DNA of 26,385 bases from an uncultured Chloroflexota bacterium (GCA_903928275.1 CAIYQJ010000255.1:1-26385), one strand, 5' to 3'. Shown: positions 14,369 to 22,113, numbered from the stretch's first letter. The notes: generated by a model not told the origin, from the letters alone. Translations and numbers: made by a program.

Positions 14369-15706
14369 TCAGCTCCGTGCGAGCGGGATCACGAATCCGA
14401 CTCGAGCACCGCCGCCATCGCGGTTCGCGGCGAACACCGTGCCGCCATGCGACTCGGCGACGTCCCGGACGATCGCCAGCCCGAGGCCGGAGCCCGGGTG
14501 GCTGCGGGCGTCGGCGCTCCGGTAGAACCGGTCGAAGACGTGCTCGAGATCGTCCGGCGCGATGCCGGGGCCGCAGTCGAGCACGACGACCGACCCCGCC
14601 CGGACCTCGACCTCGATCGGCCCGCCTGAGGCGTCGAACTTCGCCGCGTTGTCGAGCAGGTTCGCCACCGCGCGACCGAGGGCGTTCGGCCGTCCGAGGG
14701 CGACGGAGTCGTCAGCGTCCACGAGCACCTCGCGGTTCGTCCGCCGACGCGTGCGCTCGGCCGCGGAGACGGCGAGCGGACCGAGCGCGACGTCCTCGAA
14801 CGGCTCGGCGTCGCGCTGGTCGGCCGCCAGCTCTACCAATTCGTTCGCGAGTGTCGAGAGCTCGCGCGCCTCGACGTCGAGGTCGTCGACGAGCTGCGCA
14901 CGATCGTCGTCCGCAAGATCCGGATGCCGCCGGAGGACCCCGATGTTCGTGCGCAGGCTCGTGAGAGGGGTCCGGAGCTCATGGCCGGCGTCCTGGACGA
15001 GCCGCTGCTGCGCATCGCGCGAGCGTCGAAGGGAGTCGAGCATCGCGCTGAACGATGTCGCCAGCGCGCCGATCTCGTCGGTTCCGCCGGCGGACACGTC
15101 GATATCGAGGTTCCCGCTGGATGCGACCTCGTCGGTGGCACGGACGAGGCGCTCCAGTCGGCGGGTGAGCTGGCGCGCGATGAGCCAGCCCGCGAGCGCG
15201 GCCAGCACCGCGACGACGATGACGGCGACGAGGATGCCGGCGCGAAGGGACGCGGAGACTCGATCGACCTCGTCGAGGCTGCGCGCCACCTGGACGGCGC
15301 CCGGGGTCGTGCCGAGCGCCGCCGTCAGCAGCCGCAGGTGTCCGCCGTCGATGGTGACGTCCCGGTACGCCCGGTCGCCCCGATCGACACCGCCGGCGAT
15401 CGCGGCGTCCGTCGCGTCGACCGGGATGACGATGCCGGGCTCCGCGCGGACGACGGCGCCGGTGCCGTCGATGACCTGTGTCGTGAACGTGCCACCCCCG
15501 GTCGGCCCGCCGGCGTCCGGCCCGGTGATGGCCGGCTGGTCGCTCGGTCCCTGGGCGATCACGAGGGCCGCGATGTCCCCGAGAGAGCGGTCGATCTCCG
15601 AGGTAAGCCCCTCCGCGGTCGCGAGGTAGCTCCACGCCCCCACGGCGATCGTCGCGATGGTCGTGAGGCTGACGAACGAGACGACCAGTCGCGTGCGGAG
15701 GCTCAT
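14369..15706 (-). CDS. Two-component sensor histidine kinase (MprB-like)
   Basis: A 445-residue membrane kinase. TM1 at 8-28, an extracytoplasmic sensor loop of about 125 residues (29-155), TM2 at 156-178, HAMP (about 178-230), a HisKA dimerisation domain with phospho-acceptor His242 in 'DAGHELRTPLTSLRTNI', and an ATPase domain with N-box 'AVANLLDNAAKF' (Asn353), G1 'DCGPGI' (377-382), F-box 'VFDRFYRS' and G2 'GSGLGLAIV' (405-413). All catalytic parts are present. The start ATG at 15706 overlaps the response regulator stop as ATGA (15703-15706), so the two are co-translated. The sensor loop is Gly/Thr/Asp rich with no named fold, so the signal is unknown. The layout resembles actinobacterial MprAB pairs that sense envelope stress. 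Confidence 0.93.
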   Translation of the reverse strand: MSLRTRLVVSFVSLTTIATIAVGAWSYLATAEGLTSEIDRSLGDIAALVIAQGPSDQPAITGPDAGGPTGGGTFTTQVIDGTGAVVRAEPGIVIPVDATDAAIAGGVDRGDRAYRDVTIDGGHLRLLTAALGTTPGAVQVARSLDEVDRVSASLRAGILVAVIVVAVLAALAGWLIARQLTRRLERLVRATDEVASSGNLDIDVSAGGTDEIGALATSFSAMLDSLRRSRDAQQRLVQDAGHELRTPLTSLRTNIGVLRRHPDLADDDRAQLVDDLDVEARELSTLANELVELAADQRDAEPFEDVALGPLAVSAAERTRRRTNREVLVDADDSVALGRPNALGRAVANLLDNAAKFDASGGPIEVEVRAGSVVVLDCGPGIAPDDLEHVFDRFYRSADARSHPGSGLGLAIVRDVAESHGGTVFAANRDGGGARVGFVIPLARS

Positions 15707-16386
15707 GGCTCGCGGATCGTGTAGCCGACCCCGCGGACGGTGCGGATCAGGGCCGGCGAGCCGCCGGCGTCGACCTTGCGCCGCAGGTAGCTGATGTAGA
15801 CAGCGAGGTTCTTCGAGTCCGGGCCGAAGTCGTACCCCCAGATGCGTTCGTAGATCGTCTCGTGCTGGAGGACGATGCCGGCGTTGCGCATGAGCAGCTC
15901 GAGCAGGTCGAACTCGGTCTTCGTGAGCTCGATCTCGCGATCGCCGCGCCAGGTGCGGCGAGTCGCCGGGTCGAGGCGCAGGTCGGCGACGACGAGCGGC
16001 GTCGAACCGTCCTCCGGGGCAGACGCGCGACGCAGGAGCGCGCGGATCCGGGCCAGCAGCTCCTCGAGCTCGAACGGCTTGGGGAGGTAGTCGTCCGCGC
16101 CCGCGTCCAGTCCGGCGACCCTGTCGGGGGTCTCGGTGCGCGCGGTGAGCATGAGGATCGGGATCCGGTTCCGCTGCGCGCGCAGGACTCGGCAGATCGT
16201 CAGGCCGTCGACGCCGGGCATCATGACGTCGAGCACCACGAGATCAGGGGCCTGATCCTGGATGACGGAGACGGCCGAGGGCCCGTCGGCCGCGATGAGC
16301 ACCGAGTAGCCCTCAAGCCCGAGGGCACGCTCGAGGGACGCCCGGATCGCGCGATCGTCGTCAGCCACCAGGATCTGCGCGCTCAC
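15703..16386 (-). CDS. OmpR-family response regulator (MprA-like)
   Basis: A 227-residue DNA-binding regulator paired with the kinase it overlaps. The receiver domain (1-115) has the acidic pocket 'VADDD' (7-11), phospho-acceptor Asp53 in 'VVLDVMMPG', Thr81 in 'LMLTART' and Lys103 in 'LPKPF'. The C-terminal winged helix (about 130-227) has 'LTKTEFDLLELLMRNAG', 'IYERIWGYDFG', and the recognition region 'NLAVYISYLRRKVD...IRTVRGVGYTIREP'. I start it at a GTG (16386) because the receiver fold begins there ('VSAQILVADDD'); an upstream ATG frame exists but would add 21 residues of non-family sequence. The ribosome binding site (GAGAAG) is weak. Confidence 0.92.
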   Translation of the reverse strand: MSAQILVADDDRAIRASLERALGLEGYSVLIAADGPSAVSVIQDQAPDLVVLDVMMPGVDGLTICRVLRAQRNRIPILMLTARTETPDRVAGLDAGADDYLPKPFELEELLARIRALLRRASAPEDGSTPLVVADLRLDPATRRTWRGDREIELTKTEFDLLELLMRNAGIVLQHETIYERIWGYDFGPDSKNLAVYISYLRRKVDAGGSPALIRTVRGVGYTIREP

Positions 16387-16404
16387 GCGGCCATCTTCTC
16401 GCGT

Positions 16405-16419
16405 CCGGGTAAGACCCGG
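16405..16419. other. Small hairpin CCGGGT-AAG-ACCCGG in front of the response regulator gene
   Basis: A 6-bp perfect stem with a 3-nt loop in the 63-bp gap between the LigD-type polymerase stop (16450) and the regulator start (16386). It may be a weak terminator or a regulator-binding site; it is short enough to be chance. Confidence 0.25.
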
Positions 16420-16449
16420 GTGTGAAGCGCGGCACGCCACGCCGGGCAC

Positions 16450-17715
16450 TCAGCTCCCGCTCGTGTCCCATGGCGAGTAGTCCGGGTCCAGCGGCTCCTG
16501 CTCCGGCCGCAGCTCTGGCGGGACGTGCTCCAGGTTCAGGCGGATCCGCGTCCATGTCGTGTACCGGCCGCGCATCGAGTCCACCAGGATGTCCGCCGGC
16601 TGGAGGTGCGGCCAGGCGTCCGGGTGGCGTGTCTTCCACCGCTCGAGGCCGGCGAGCGCGTCGTCGCGGGCCGCGGCGCGGGCGATCTCGATGAGCGGCT
16701 TCGTGGGCATCCGTCGCTTCGACGGCTGGACGCGCGGTGGCTCGTCGGCGGTCTTCGCGTACTGGGGCGGCCACGGCGCGTCGCCCAGGCCCTCGAGCTC
16801 GTGGCGGGCGGAGAGGTCGAGCAGGCCGTCGAGGGACCCGACGGCACCGTCGATCCCGGCGTGCGGGTCGCCGATCCGTGAGAACCGCTCGGGCACGGTT
16901 CGCAGCGTGAAGGCCGCCGCGTCCACGTCCGGCACCTCGGCCCACGTCACGGGTGTGGAGACGCGAGCGTCCGGCAGCGGTCGCACCGAGTACGCGGACG
17001 CGACCGTCCGGTCCTTCGCGTTCTGGTTGTAGTCGATGAAGACGCCGTGGCGCTCTTCCTTCCACCACTTGCTCGTCGCGAAGTCGGGGGCGCGCTGCTC
17101 CACGTCGCGGGCGAGCGCGAGCGCCGCGCGGCGGACCTCCGGGAACGTCCAGCGGGGCGCGATGCGGACGTTGACGTGGATGCCGCGGGAGCCCGACGTC
17201 TTCGGCCAGCCGACGAGCCCGACATCCGCGAGCGCCTCGCGGACGACGAGGGCCACCCGCCGGATGTCCGCCCACGGCACGCCGGGCACGGGGTCGAGGT
17301 CGACGCGCAGCTCGTCGGGGTGGTCGAGGTCGTCCGCGCGGACGGGGTGCGGGTTCAGGTCGAGGCAGCCGAGGTTCGCGATCCACGCGAGTCCGGCCGC
17401 ATCATCGATGACGACCTCGTCCGCGGTCCGCCCGGACGGGAACGCAAGTTCGACGGTCCGGATCCAGGCTGGCCGCGACGCCGGTGCCCGCTTCTGGAAG
17501 AAGAAGTCGCCGCCGGCGCCGTCGGGATAGCGCTTGAGCGCCATCGGTCGGCTGCCCGCACCCCGGAGCGCGCCGTCCGCAACCGCGAGGTAGTAGCGGA
17601 CGAGGTCGAGCTTGACGATCGGGCCGCCGGCAGCGTCCGGGAAGTAGACCTTGTCAGGGTTCGTGACGCGGACGGTCCGCTCTCCGACGTCCAGGTCGAC
17701 GTGCGGGGTCGCCAT
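16450..17715 (-). CDS. ligD: LigD-type polymerase (archaeo-eukaryotic primase fold, NHEJ PolDom)
   Basis: A 421-residue polymerase/primase of the LigD PolDom family used in bacterial non-homologous end joining to fill gaps and add nucleotides at broken ends. Seen: 'VTNPDKVYFPDA' (17-28), 'YPDGAGGDFFFQKRAP' (63-78), the catalytic pair in 'ELRVDLDPVPG' (Asp139, Asp141), the primase signature 'WPKTSGSRGIHVNVRI' (170-185), and the third acidic residue in 'VFIDYNQNAKDRTVASAYSVR' (Asp228). Residues from about 310 to 421 are a basic helical C-terminal extension. No ligase or nuclease domain is fused, and neither Ku nor an ATP ligase gene is in the window. The ATG at 17715 has no ribosome binding site, but TATCCT lies seven bases upstream, indicating a leaderless mRNA. 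The last codons (PDYSPWDTSGS) lie within a partial copy of repeat R1. Confidence 0.9.
   Translation of the reverse strand: MATPHVDLDVGERTVRVTNPDKVYFPDAAGGPIVKLDLVRYYLAVADGALRGAGSRPMALKRYPDGAGGDFFFQKRAPASRPAWIRTVELAFPSGRTADEVVIDDAAGLAWIANLGCLDLNPHPVRADDLDHPDELRVDLDPVPGVPWADIRRVALVVREALADVGLVGWPKTSGSRGIHVNVRIAPRWTFPEVRRAALALARDVEQRAPDFATSKWWKEERHGVFIDYNQNAKDRTVASAYSVRPLPDARVSTPVTWAEVPDVDAAAFTLRTVPERFSRIGDPHAGIDGAVGSLDGLLDLSARHELEGLGDAPWPPQYAKTADEPPRVQPSKRRMPTKPLIEIARAAARDDALAGLERWKTRHPDAWPHLQPADILVDSMRGRYTTWTRIRLNLEHVPPELRPEQEPLDPDYSPWDTSGS
16466..16489 (-). repeat. Repeat R1, partial copy E, inside the 3' end of the LigD-type gene
   Basis: These 24 bp match R1 copy C (10170-10193) at 20 of 24 positions. 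Here the sequence is coding and gives 'DPDYSPWD' near the protein's C-terminus. Confidence 0.45.
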
Positions 17716-17722
17716 GCAGGAC

Positions 17723-17728
17723 AGGATA
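17723..17728 (-). promoter_or_regulatory. -10 box for a leaderless LigD-type transcript
   Basis: TATCCT on the minus strand ends seven bases before the ATG at 17715, the spacing at which transcription would begin on or beside the start codon. The context upstream of the ATG (GTCCTGC) has no Shine-Dalgarno match. Confidence 0.55.
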
Positions 17729-17846
17729 CGGGTCGCGCGAAGAGGGCCAGTCGCGTGGCCCGCCGCCGTGCGCCCGCCCGCCCGGCGTCATGCCCGGACG
17801 CGCGAGGCCCGGAGTCGCCGAGCCTCGCCTGTCGTCCGGATCGCGC

Positions 17847-19427
17847 CTACTGCTTCGTGATCTCGACCTTCGACGTCGCCGGGTCCACGCGGACGAGGAG
17901 TGTCGCGGGCCCGGTCAGCTTCTGCTCGACCGGGTTCGCTTCGCCCGTGTCGACCGCGACGTCCGCGACGACGCCCTTCGGGAGCTTGATCGTGATCGAC
18001 GTGCCGCCCGACAGGGCGAGGACGACCGGCGAGGCGCCCGCGGTGGCGGTCCCCTTCGGACCGACCGCGTGGACGCTCGTCCATGGGATCCCGGGTCCGT
18101 CCACGGAGATGTCGAGCGTGCCGCTGTCGTAGAGGTGCGGGGTGATGGTCACGTCCGTGGCGCCCTTCGCGTAGGCGATCGTCCCGTACCCGGAGCCGTC
18201 CTGCGTGATCTGATCGACGAGGAGCGTGTCCGTGCTCACCGGGCCGGTCGACGAGTCGACCGTCGTACCGCCGGTCGCGATCGCGAGGTCGACCCAGCCG
18301 GCGCCATCGGGCGTCGTCGCCGTCACGATGTACGCGTATCCGTCGGCCCGGGGCTTGTCCGAGAAGGGGGCGGTGAAGTCCTGCATCCGGACCGCCATCG
18401 GGGTGTACTCCAGGGTGCCGACCCCCTCGCCCTTCCAATCGACCGGGCCGCCGGGCGCCGCCATGTACTGCCAGGACTCCGCCACCGGGTCGACGACGAT
18501 CTGGCCGGGGACCCCGGGGTTGTTCGAGTCGTACACCCAGATGCTGTACACGGTGCCGTCGTACGTCACGGCGAACGGCGTCACCGCGTGCGCGCCCTCG
18601 GTGAAGTACATGCCCATCGTGTCCATCCGCTTGTCCCGCAGGCCCGCCGTGACGTCCTGCACGATCCGGCTGGGCAGGAGCTCGCGGGATGCGCCCGCGA
18701 CCTTCGCCACCTCGGGCATCTCCTGCGTCGCCCACCAGTAGACGATGGCCTCGACCGCATCGTGATTGGACTTGGTGATCTCGCTCGTGACGGTCGCGTT
18801 CGGGTCCACGGCCGCGAGGGCGGTCGCGTCCGTGTAGAACAGGCCGGACGCGACGGCCATCCCTTCGCAGTGGCCGCCCTTCATCTCGTCCTGGACCTGC
18901 TTCGCCCACGCGAGCGCCGCCGTCTTCGGCTGGCACGTTGCGGCCGCCGGGTCCACGCACACCTCGTCGGCCCCGAACATGCGGACGAGCATCGTCGTGT
19001 CCAGGACCTCGCCGGGCGTGAGCCCGCTCCAGTTCTCGAAGGAGAAGCCGTTCGGGTCAGGGCGCAGGCCCGAGTCGGCGCACGTGTACGGCGTCGCGAG
19101 CCCGCCGATCTTGGCGTCTGCTGACTCTGTGCACCCGAGCGTTTCGGGCGTCAGCGGGACCACCGCGGTCGAGGACGGCTCCGCGGTCGCCGCGGCCGAG
19201 GGCTCGACAACGGCGATCGACGGCGCGGGCGCCGAGGGCTCGACCACCGCGATCGACGCGGCGGGCGTCGAAACGCCGCCGAGCGGGCCCGCAGACTGAG
19301 CCGGCGTGGCGGACGGCACGGGCGTGGCGGCGCTCGAGCAGGCGGCGAGCACGAGGGCTGTCGCCGCGAGGAGGCACGCGAAGCCGCGCGCCGCCGATGT
19401 CGTCGTCTTCGATCGCCCTGCCGTCAT
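17847..19427 (-). CDS. Secreted lipoprotein with a predicted papain-like cysteine-peptidase core
   Basis: A 526-residue lipoprotein: signal peptide with lipobox 'LVLAAC' (Cys30), then a Pro/Ala/Ser linker (31-95) with 'SIAVVEPSA' twice (59-67, 70-78). The core shows 'MKGGHCEGMAVASGLFYTD' (Cys187 followed by GMA), then 'TEGAHAVTPFAVTYDG' (His280) and 'VYSIWVYDSNNPG' (Asp300/Asn302). The order Cys-GMA, HAV-PF-V, YD-N-P is that of papain-like/C39-type secreted peptidases. Residues from about 330 to 526 look like one or two beta-sandwich domains ('ITPHLYDSGTLDISVDG', 'SITIKLPKG'). GGAGG at 19437-19441 precedes the ATG. I do not recognise a named family. It could be an active peptidase, a transglutaminase-like enzyme or a binding protein. 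It stands alone, next to the LigD-type gene. Confidence 0.75.
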   Translation of the reverse strand: MTAGRSKTTTSAARGFACLLAATALVLAACSSAATPVPSATPAQSAGPLGGVSTPAASIAVVEPSAPAPSIAVVEPSAAATAEPSSTAVVPLTPETLGCTESADAKIGGLATPYTCADSGLRPDPNGFSFENWSGLTPGEVLDTTMLVRMFGADEVCVDPAAATCQPKTAALAWAKQVQDEMKGGHCEGMAVASGLFYTDATALAAVDPNATVTSEITKSNHDAVEAIVYWWATQEMPEVAKVAGASRELLPSRIVQDVTAGLRDKRMDTMGMYFTEGAHAVTPFAVTYDGTVYSIWVYDSNNPGVPGQIVVDPVAESWQYMAAPGGPVDWKGEGVGTLEYTPMAVRMQDFTAPFSDKPRADGYAYIVTATTPDGAGWVDLAIATGGTTVDSSTGPVSTDTLLVDQITQDGSGYGTIAYAKGATDVTITPHLYDSGTLDISVDGPGIPWTSVHAVGPKGTATAGASPVVLALSGGTSITIKLPKGVVADVAVDTGEANPVEQKLTGPATLLVRVDPATSKVEITKQ

Positions 19428-19768
19428 CTCGAACGTCCTCCGATCCCTGGCGCGGCGGATGTCGCTCCGTGCGCGACATCACGTCGCCGACGCGCGCACC
19501 CGCCGAAACGGGGCGACCCGTCCCCTGTCCCCCTGCGTCACTCTCGCGTGCGGAGCGAGCGCCCGGAATCGCCCGGAAGTCCGTCCCCGGCACGCTCCGG
19601 GTCCGGCGGGCGCTGGTCCATTCGACGCAGACGCGGGGCCCGCGCACGCCCCCTGTCGGCGCGCCACACCGCGGCCCGCGCACCGGGGTGTCGATTCCGG
19701 GGGTTGCCGACCGTCGTTAGGGTGAAGGCGGCGACGACACGCCCCCCAGGCCCGAAGGAGCGACACCC
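19428..19768. other. Divergent intergenic region (lipoprotein / DGPF-sigma operon)
   Basis: 341 bp without a protein-like coding frame. It must hold promoters for both flanking transcripts. On the plus strand TTAGGGT at 19716-19722, 46 bp before the DGPF gene, is the best -10 candidate; its -35 position is not consensus-like. Confidence 0.4.
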
Positions 19769-20131
19769 GTGGCGAAGTACCTGCTTCTCATCTACGGCGA
19801 GGAGCCGCCCGCCCCGCCCACACCGGCCCAGGTGGAGGCGATGTTCACGGAGTACGACGCGTTCAGCGTCGGGATCGAGAAGCAGGGGATCCTGCGCGGC
19901 GCGGAGGCCCTCCTCCCGACGGCGGCCGCGACGACCGTCCGCGTCCGCGATGGGAAGAGCCTCGTGACCGACGGCCCCTTCGCCGAGACGAAGGAGGCCC
20001 TCGGCGGGTTCTACGTCATCGAATGCGACGACCTGGACACGGCGCTGGGCGCCGCGGCGAAGATCCCGGGCGCGAAGTCGGGATCGGTCGAGGTCCGCCC
20101 GATCATGCCGATGCCGGAGCGGGCAGGCTGA
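19769..20131 (+). CDS. YCII-related (DGPF) protein
   Basis: A 120-residue YciI-like/DGPF-family protein: 'KYLLLIYGEE' (3-12), 'EAMFTEYDAFSVGIEKQGIL' (23-42), 'TTVRVRDGKSLVTDGPFAETKEALGGFYVIECDDLDTALGAAAKIPG' across 55-101, with the name-giving DGPF at 68-71, and 'GSVEVRPI'. The fold is a dimeric alpha/beta barrel. A GTG start (19769) is fixed by GAAGGAG at 19754-19760. The gene is followed by an ECF42-like sigma factor, a pairing that is well known: ECF42 sigma factors are linked to and control DGPF genes. The biochemical role of DGPF proteins is not established. Confidence 0.9.
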   Translation: MAKYLLLIYGEEPPAPPTPAQVEAMFTEYDAFSVGIEKQGILRGAEALLPTAAATTVRVRDGKSLVTDGPFAETKEALGGFYVIECDDLDTALGAAAKIPGAKSGSVEVRPIMPMPERAG

Positions 20132-20205
20132 CGACACCCGCGAGCCGGCGGGGGTTCGCGACGGCTCGGCGGCCGCCGGTGGCCGAGGCGCGCGAGCCGC
20201 GGAGC

Positions 20206-21465
20206 GTGGCCGACGGGTCGATCGCGGTCGTCGAGCAGACGTTCCGCGCGGAGTCCGGCCGCGCCCTCGCGACGCTCATCCGCGTCCTCGGCGACTTCGA
20301 CCTCGCCGAGGAGGCGGTCCAGGACGCGTTCGTCACCGCGATCGAGCGGTGGCCGCGCGACGGCGTGCCGGACCGGCCCGGCGCCTGGATCGTCACCACG
20401 GCTCGGAATCGCGCGCTCGACCGGCTGCGCCGTCGGCGCACGGAGGCGGTGAAGGTCGCGGAGATCGAGCGCGCCGCGAGCGCGGGAGTGGAGGGAGACG
20501 TGCGACTCGGTGGCGAGAGTCGTGTCGCGGACGACCGGCTCCGACTCATCTTCACGTGCTGCCACCCGGCGCTCCCGCTCGACGCCCGCGTGGCGCTCAC
20601 GCTCCGCACGCTCGGCGGCCTCACGACGCCCGAGATCGCCCGCGCGTTCCTCGTGCCGGAGGCCACGCTCGCCCAGCGCATCGTGCGGGCGAAGAAGAAG
20701 ATCCTCGCCGCGCACATCCCGTACCGCGTCCCGCCCGACGACCTGCTCCCCGAGCGACTCGACGGTGTCCTCGCGACGCTCTACCTCATCTTCAACGAGG
20801 GCTACACCGCGAGCGTCGGCGACGAGCTCGTCCGACGCGACCTCTGCGCGGAAGCGATCCGCCTGTCGCGCCTCGTCGCCGACCTCATGCCGGAGTCGAC
20901 CGAGGCCCGCGGCCTCCTCTCGCTCCTCCTGCTGCAGGACTCGCGGCGCGACGCGCGCACCGAGCCGGACGGGGGCCTGGTCCTCCTCGAAGCCCAGGAC
21001 CGGGCGCGCTGGGACCGCGCCGAGATGGACGAGGGGATGGCCCTCGTCGAGCGCGCACTGGCACAGAGCGGCGGGCGGCCGGGGCCATACGCGATCCAGG
21101 CCGCCATCGCGGCCTGCCATGCGTCCGCCGCCGTCGCCGCCGATACGGACTGGGCAGAGATCGCCGCGCTGTACGCACGGCTGGCGCAGGTCGCTCCGTC
21201 GCCCGTGGTGGACCTGAACCGCGCCGTGGCCGTGGCGATGGCGTTCGGGCCCGCCGAGGGCCTCGTCCTCGTCGAGGGCCTTCGCGCGGAAGGGGCGCTG
21301 GCCGAGTACCACCTCTTCCACGCGACGCGCGCGGACCTCCTGCGGCGCCTCGGCCGGCGGCAGGAGGCAGCGGTGGCCTACGAGCGCTCGCTCGCTCTCG
21401 CGACGAACGGCGCGGAGCGCGCGTTCCTGGAGCGTCGCCTCGCCGAGGTGCGGTCGGCCGGGTAG
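20206..21465 (+). CDS. ECF42-type RNA polymerase sigma factor with C-terminal TPR-like extension
   Basis: A 419-residue extracytoplasmic-function sigma factor of the ECF42/SigJ-like group. Region 2: 'LIRVLGDFDLAEEAVQDAFVTAIERWPRDGVPDRPGAWIVTTARNRALDRLRRRR' across 24-78. Region 4: 'RLIFTCCHPALPLDARVALTLRTLGGLTTPEIARAFLVPEATLAQRIVRAKKKI' across 113-166. The C-terminal about 230 residues (DUF6596 and helical TPR-like repeats) begin 'IPYRVPPDDLLPERLDGVLATLYLIFNEGY' and are typical of ECF42, where they replace an anti-sigma factor. It lies 74 bp after the DGPF gene. The start is uncertain: GTG at 20206 gives the usual family length, GTG at 20179 is possible, and neither has a good ribosome binding site. 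Confidence 0.9.
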   Translation: MADGSIAVVEQTFRAESGRALATLIRVLGDFDLAEEAVQDAFVTAIERWPRDGVPDRPGAWIVTTARNRALDRLRRRRTEAVKVAEIERAASAGVEGDVRLGGESRVADDRLRLIFTCCHPALPLDARVALTLRTLGGLTTPEIARAFLVPEATLAQRIVRAKKKILAAHIPYRVPPDDLLPERLDGVLATLYLIFNEGYTASVGDELVRRDLCAEAIRLSRLVADLMPESTEARGLLSLLLLQDSRRDARTEPDGGLVLLEAQDRARWDRAEMDEGMALVERALAQSGGRPGPYAIQAAIAACHASAAVAADTDWAEIAALYARLAQVAPSPVVDLNRAVAVAMAFGPAEGLVLVEGLRAEGALAEYHLFHATRADLLRRLGRRQEAAVAYERSLALATNGAERAFLERRLAEVRSAG

Positions 21466-21470
21466 GGCAG

Positions 21471-21527
21471 CGACCCCGGCTCGGCCGCGACCCCGGCTCG
21501 GCCGCGACCCCGGCTCGGCCGCGACCC
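21471..21527. repeat. 17-bp tandem repeat, 3.3 copies
   Basis: The unit CGACCCCGGCTCGGCCG occurs three times exactly (21471-21487, 21488-21504, 21505-21521), followed by the first six bases of a fourth. It fills the whole gap between the convergent sigma-factor and ferritin genes, and its last bases touch the ferritin stop codon. Confidence 0.85.
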
Positions 21528-22057
21528 TACAGGGCTCCGCCGGCGGCTCGCGGTGCGGTGGGGTCCACGCCCCCTGCGGCCGCGCTCGTCCGGGCGAGCT
21601 GATCCTCCACGAGGAGGATGTTCGCGTCGGCCGCCCGCTCCACGTTCCGCAGCAACGCCGTCATGCTCGACATCTCCTCGAGCTGCTCCTTGAGGAACCA
21701 AAGGAGGAACTGCTCGGCAAGGCTGTCGCCGTCCTCGCGCGCGATCCGTGAGAGCTCCTTGATCTGGTCGGTCACCTTGCGCTCCTGCGCGAGGGCGAGC
21801 TCCACGGGCTCCACGACGCTTGTGAACGACGTGCGCGGTGCCGCGACGCCCGGGATGCGCGCCTCCTCGCCGGCGTCGAGCAGGTATCCGACGAGCATCA
21901 TCGCGTGGTTGCGCTCTTCGACAGCCTGGCGGTAGAAGTGGGCGGCGAGCTGCGGGAGCGTCTCGGTGTCGTAGTAGACGGCGATCGCGACGTACTGCTG
22001 GGATGCGCCGAACTCGTTCGCGACCTGGGCGTTCAGGGCGTCGGTGAAGCGGGACAT
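21527..22057 (-). CDS. Ferritin (bacterial non-haem type)
   Basis: A 176-residue four-helix iron-storage protein. Ferroxidase-centre residues can be placed: Glu15 in 'LNAQVANEFGASQQY', Glu48 and His51 in 'AVEERNHAMM' (the E-x-x-H pair), Glu92 in 'LAQERKVTDQI', and Gln125 with Glu124/Glu128 in 'FLKEQLEEM'. The last 20 residues are a Thr/Ala/Gly-rich tail beyond the fold. GAGGA (22064-22068) precedes the ATG at 22057. TACACT at 22108-22113 is a good -10 candidate 50 bp upstream. No Fur-type or DtxR-type box is apparent to me. With the VIT-family transporter it would help keep free iron low. Confidence 0.92.
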   Translation of the reverse strand: MSRFTDALNAQVANEFGASQQYVAIAVYYDTETLPQLAAHFYRQAVEERNHAMMLVGYLLDAGEEARIPGVAAPRTSFTSVVEPVELALAQERKVTDQIKELSRIAREDGDSLAEQFLLWFLKEQLEEMSSMTALLRNVERAADANILLVEDQLARTSAAAGGVDPTAPRAAGGAL

Positions 22058-22083
22058 GGCATTCCTCGGATCGATCCTCGCGG

Positions 22084-22113
22084 CCGGTGGTAGGCCGGCC
22101 CGCACCGAGTGTA
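22084..22113 (-). promoter_or_regulatory. Promoter region of the ferritin gene, with R1-like core
   Basis: TACACT (22108-22113, minus strand) is a close match to a -10 box. Downstream of it, GGTGGTAGGCCGG (22086-22098, plus strand) repeats the first half of R1 as seen at 10308-10320. Confidence 0.4.

Noticed and set aside
20011..21321. Long open frame (436 codons) on the minus strand opposite the sigma factor gene
   Set aside because: It is an antisense shadow: composition is Arg/Asp/Glu/Gly-rich without hydrophobic periodicity, and the plus strand encodes a clear ECF42 sigma factor.
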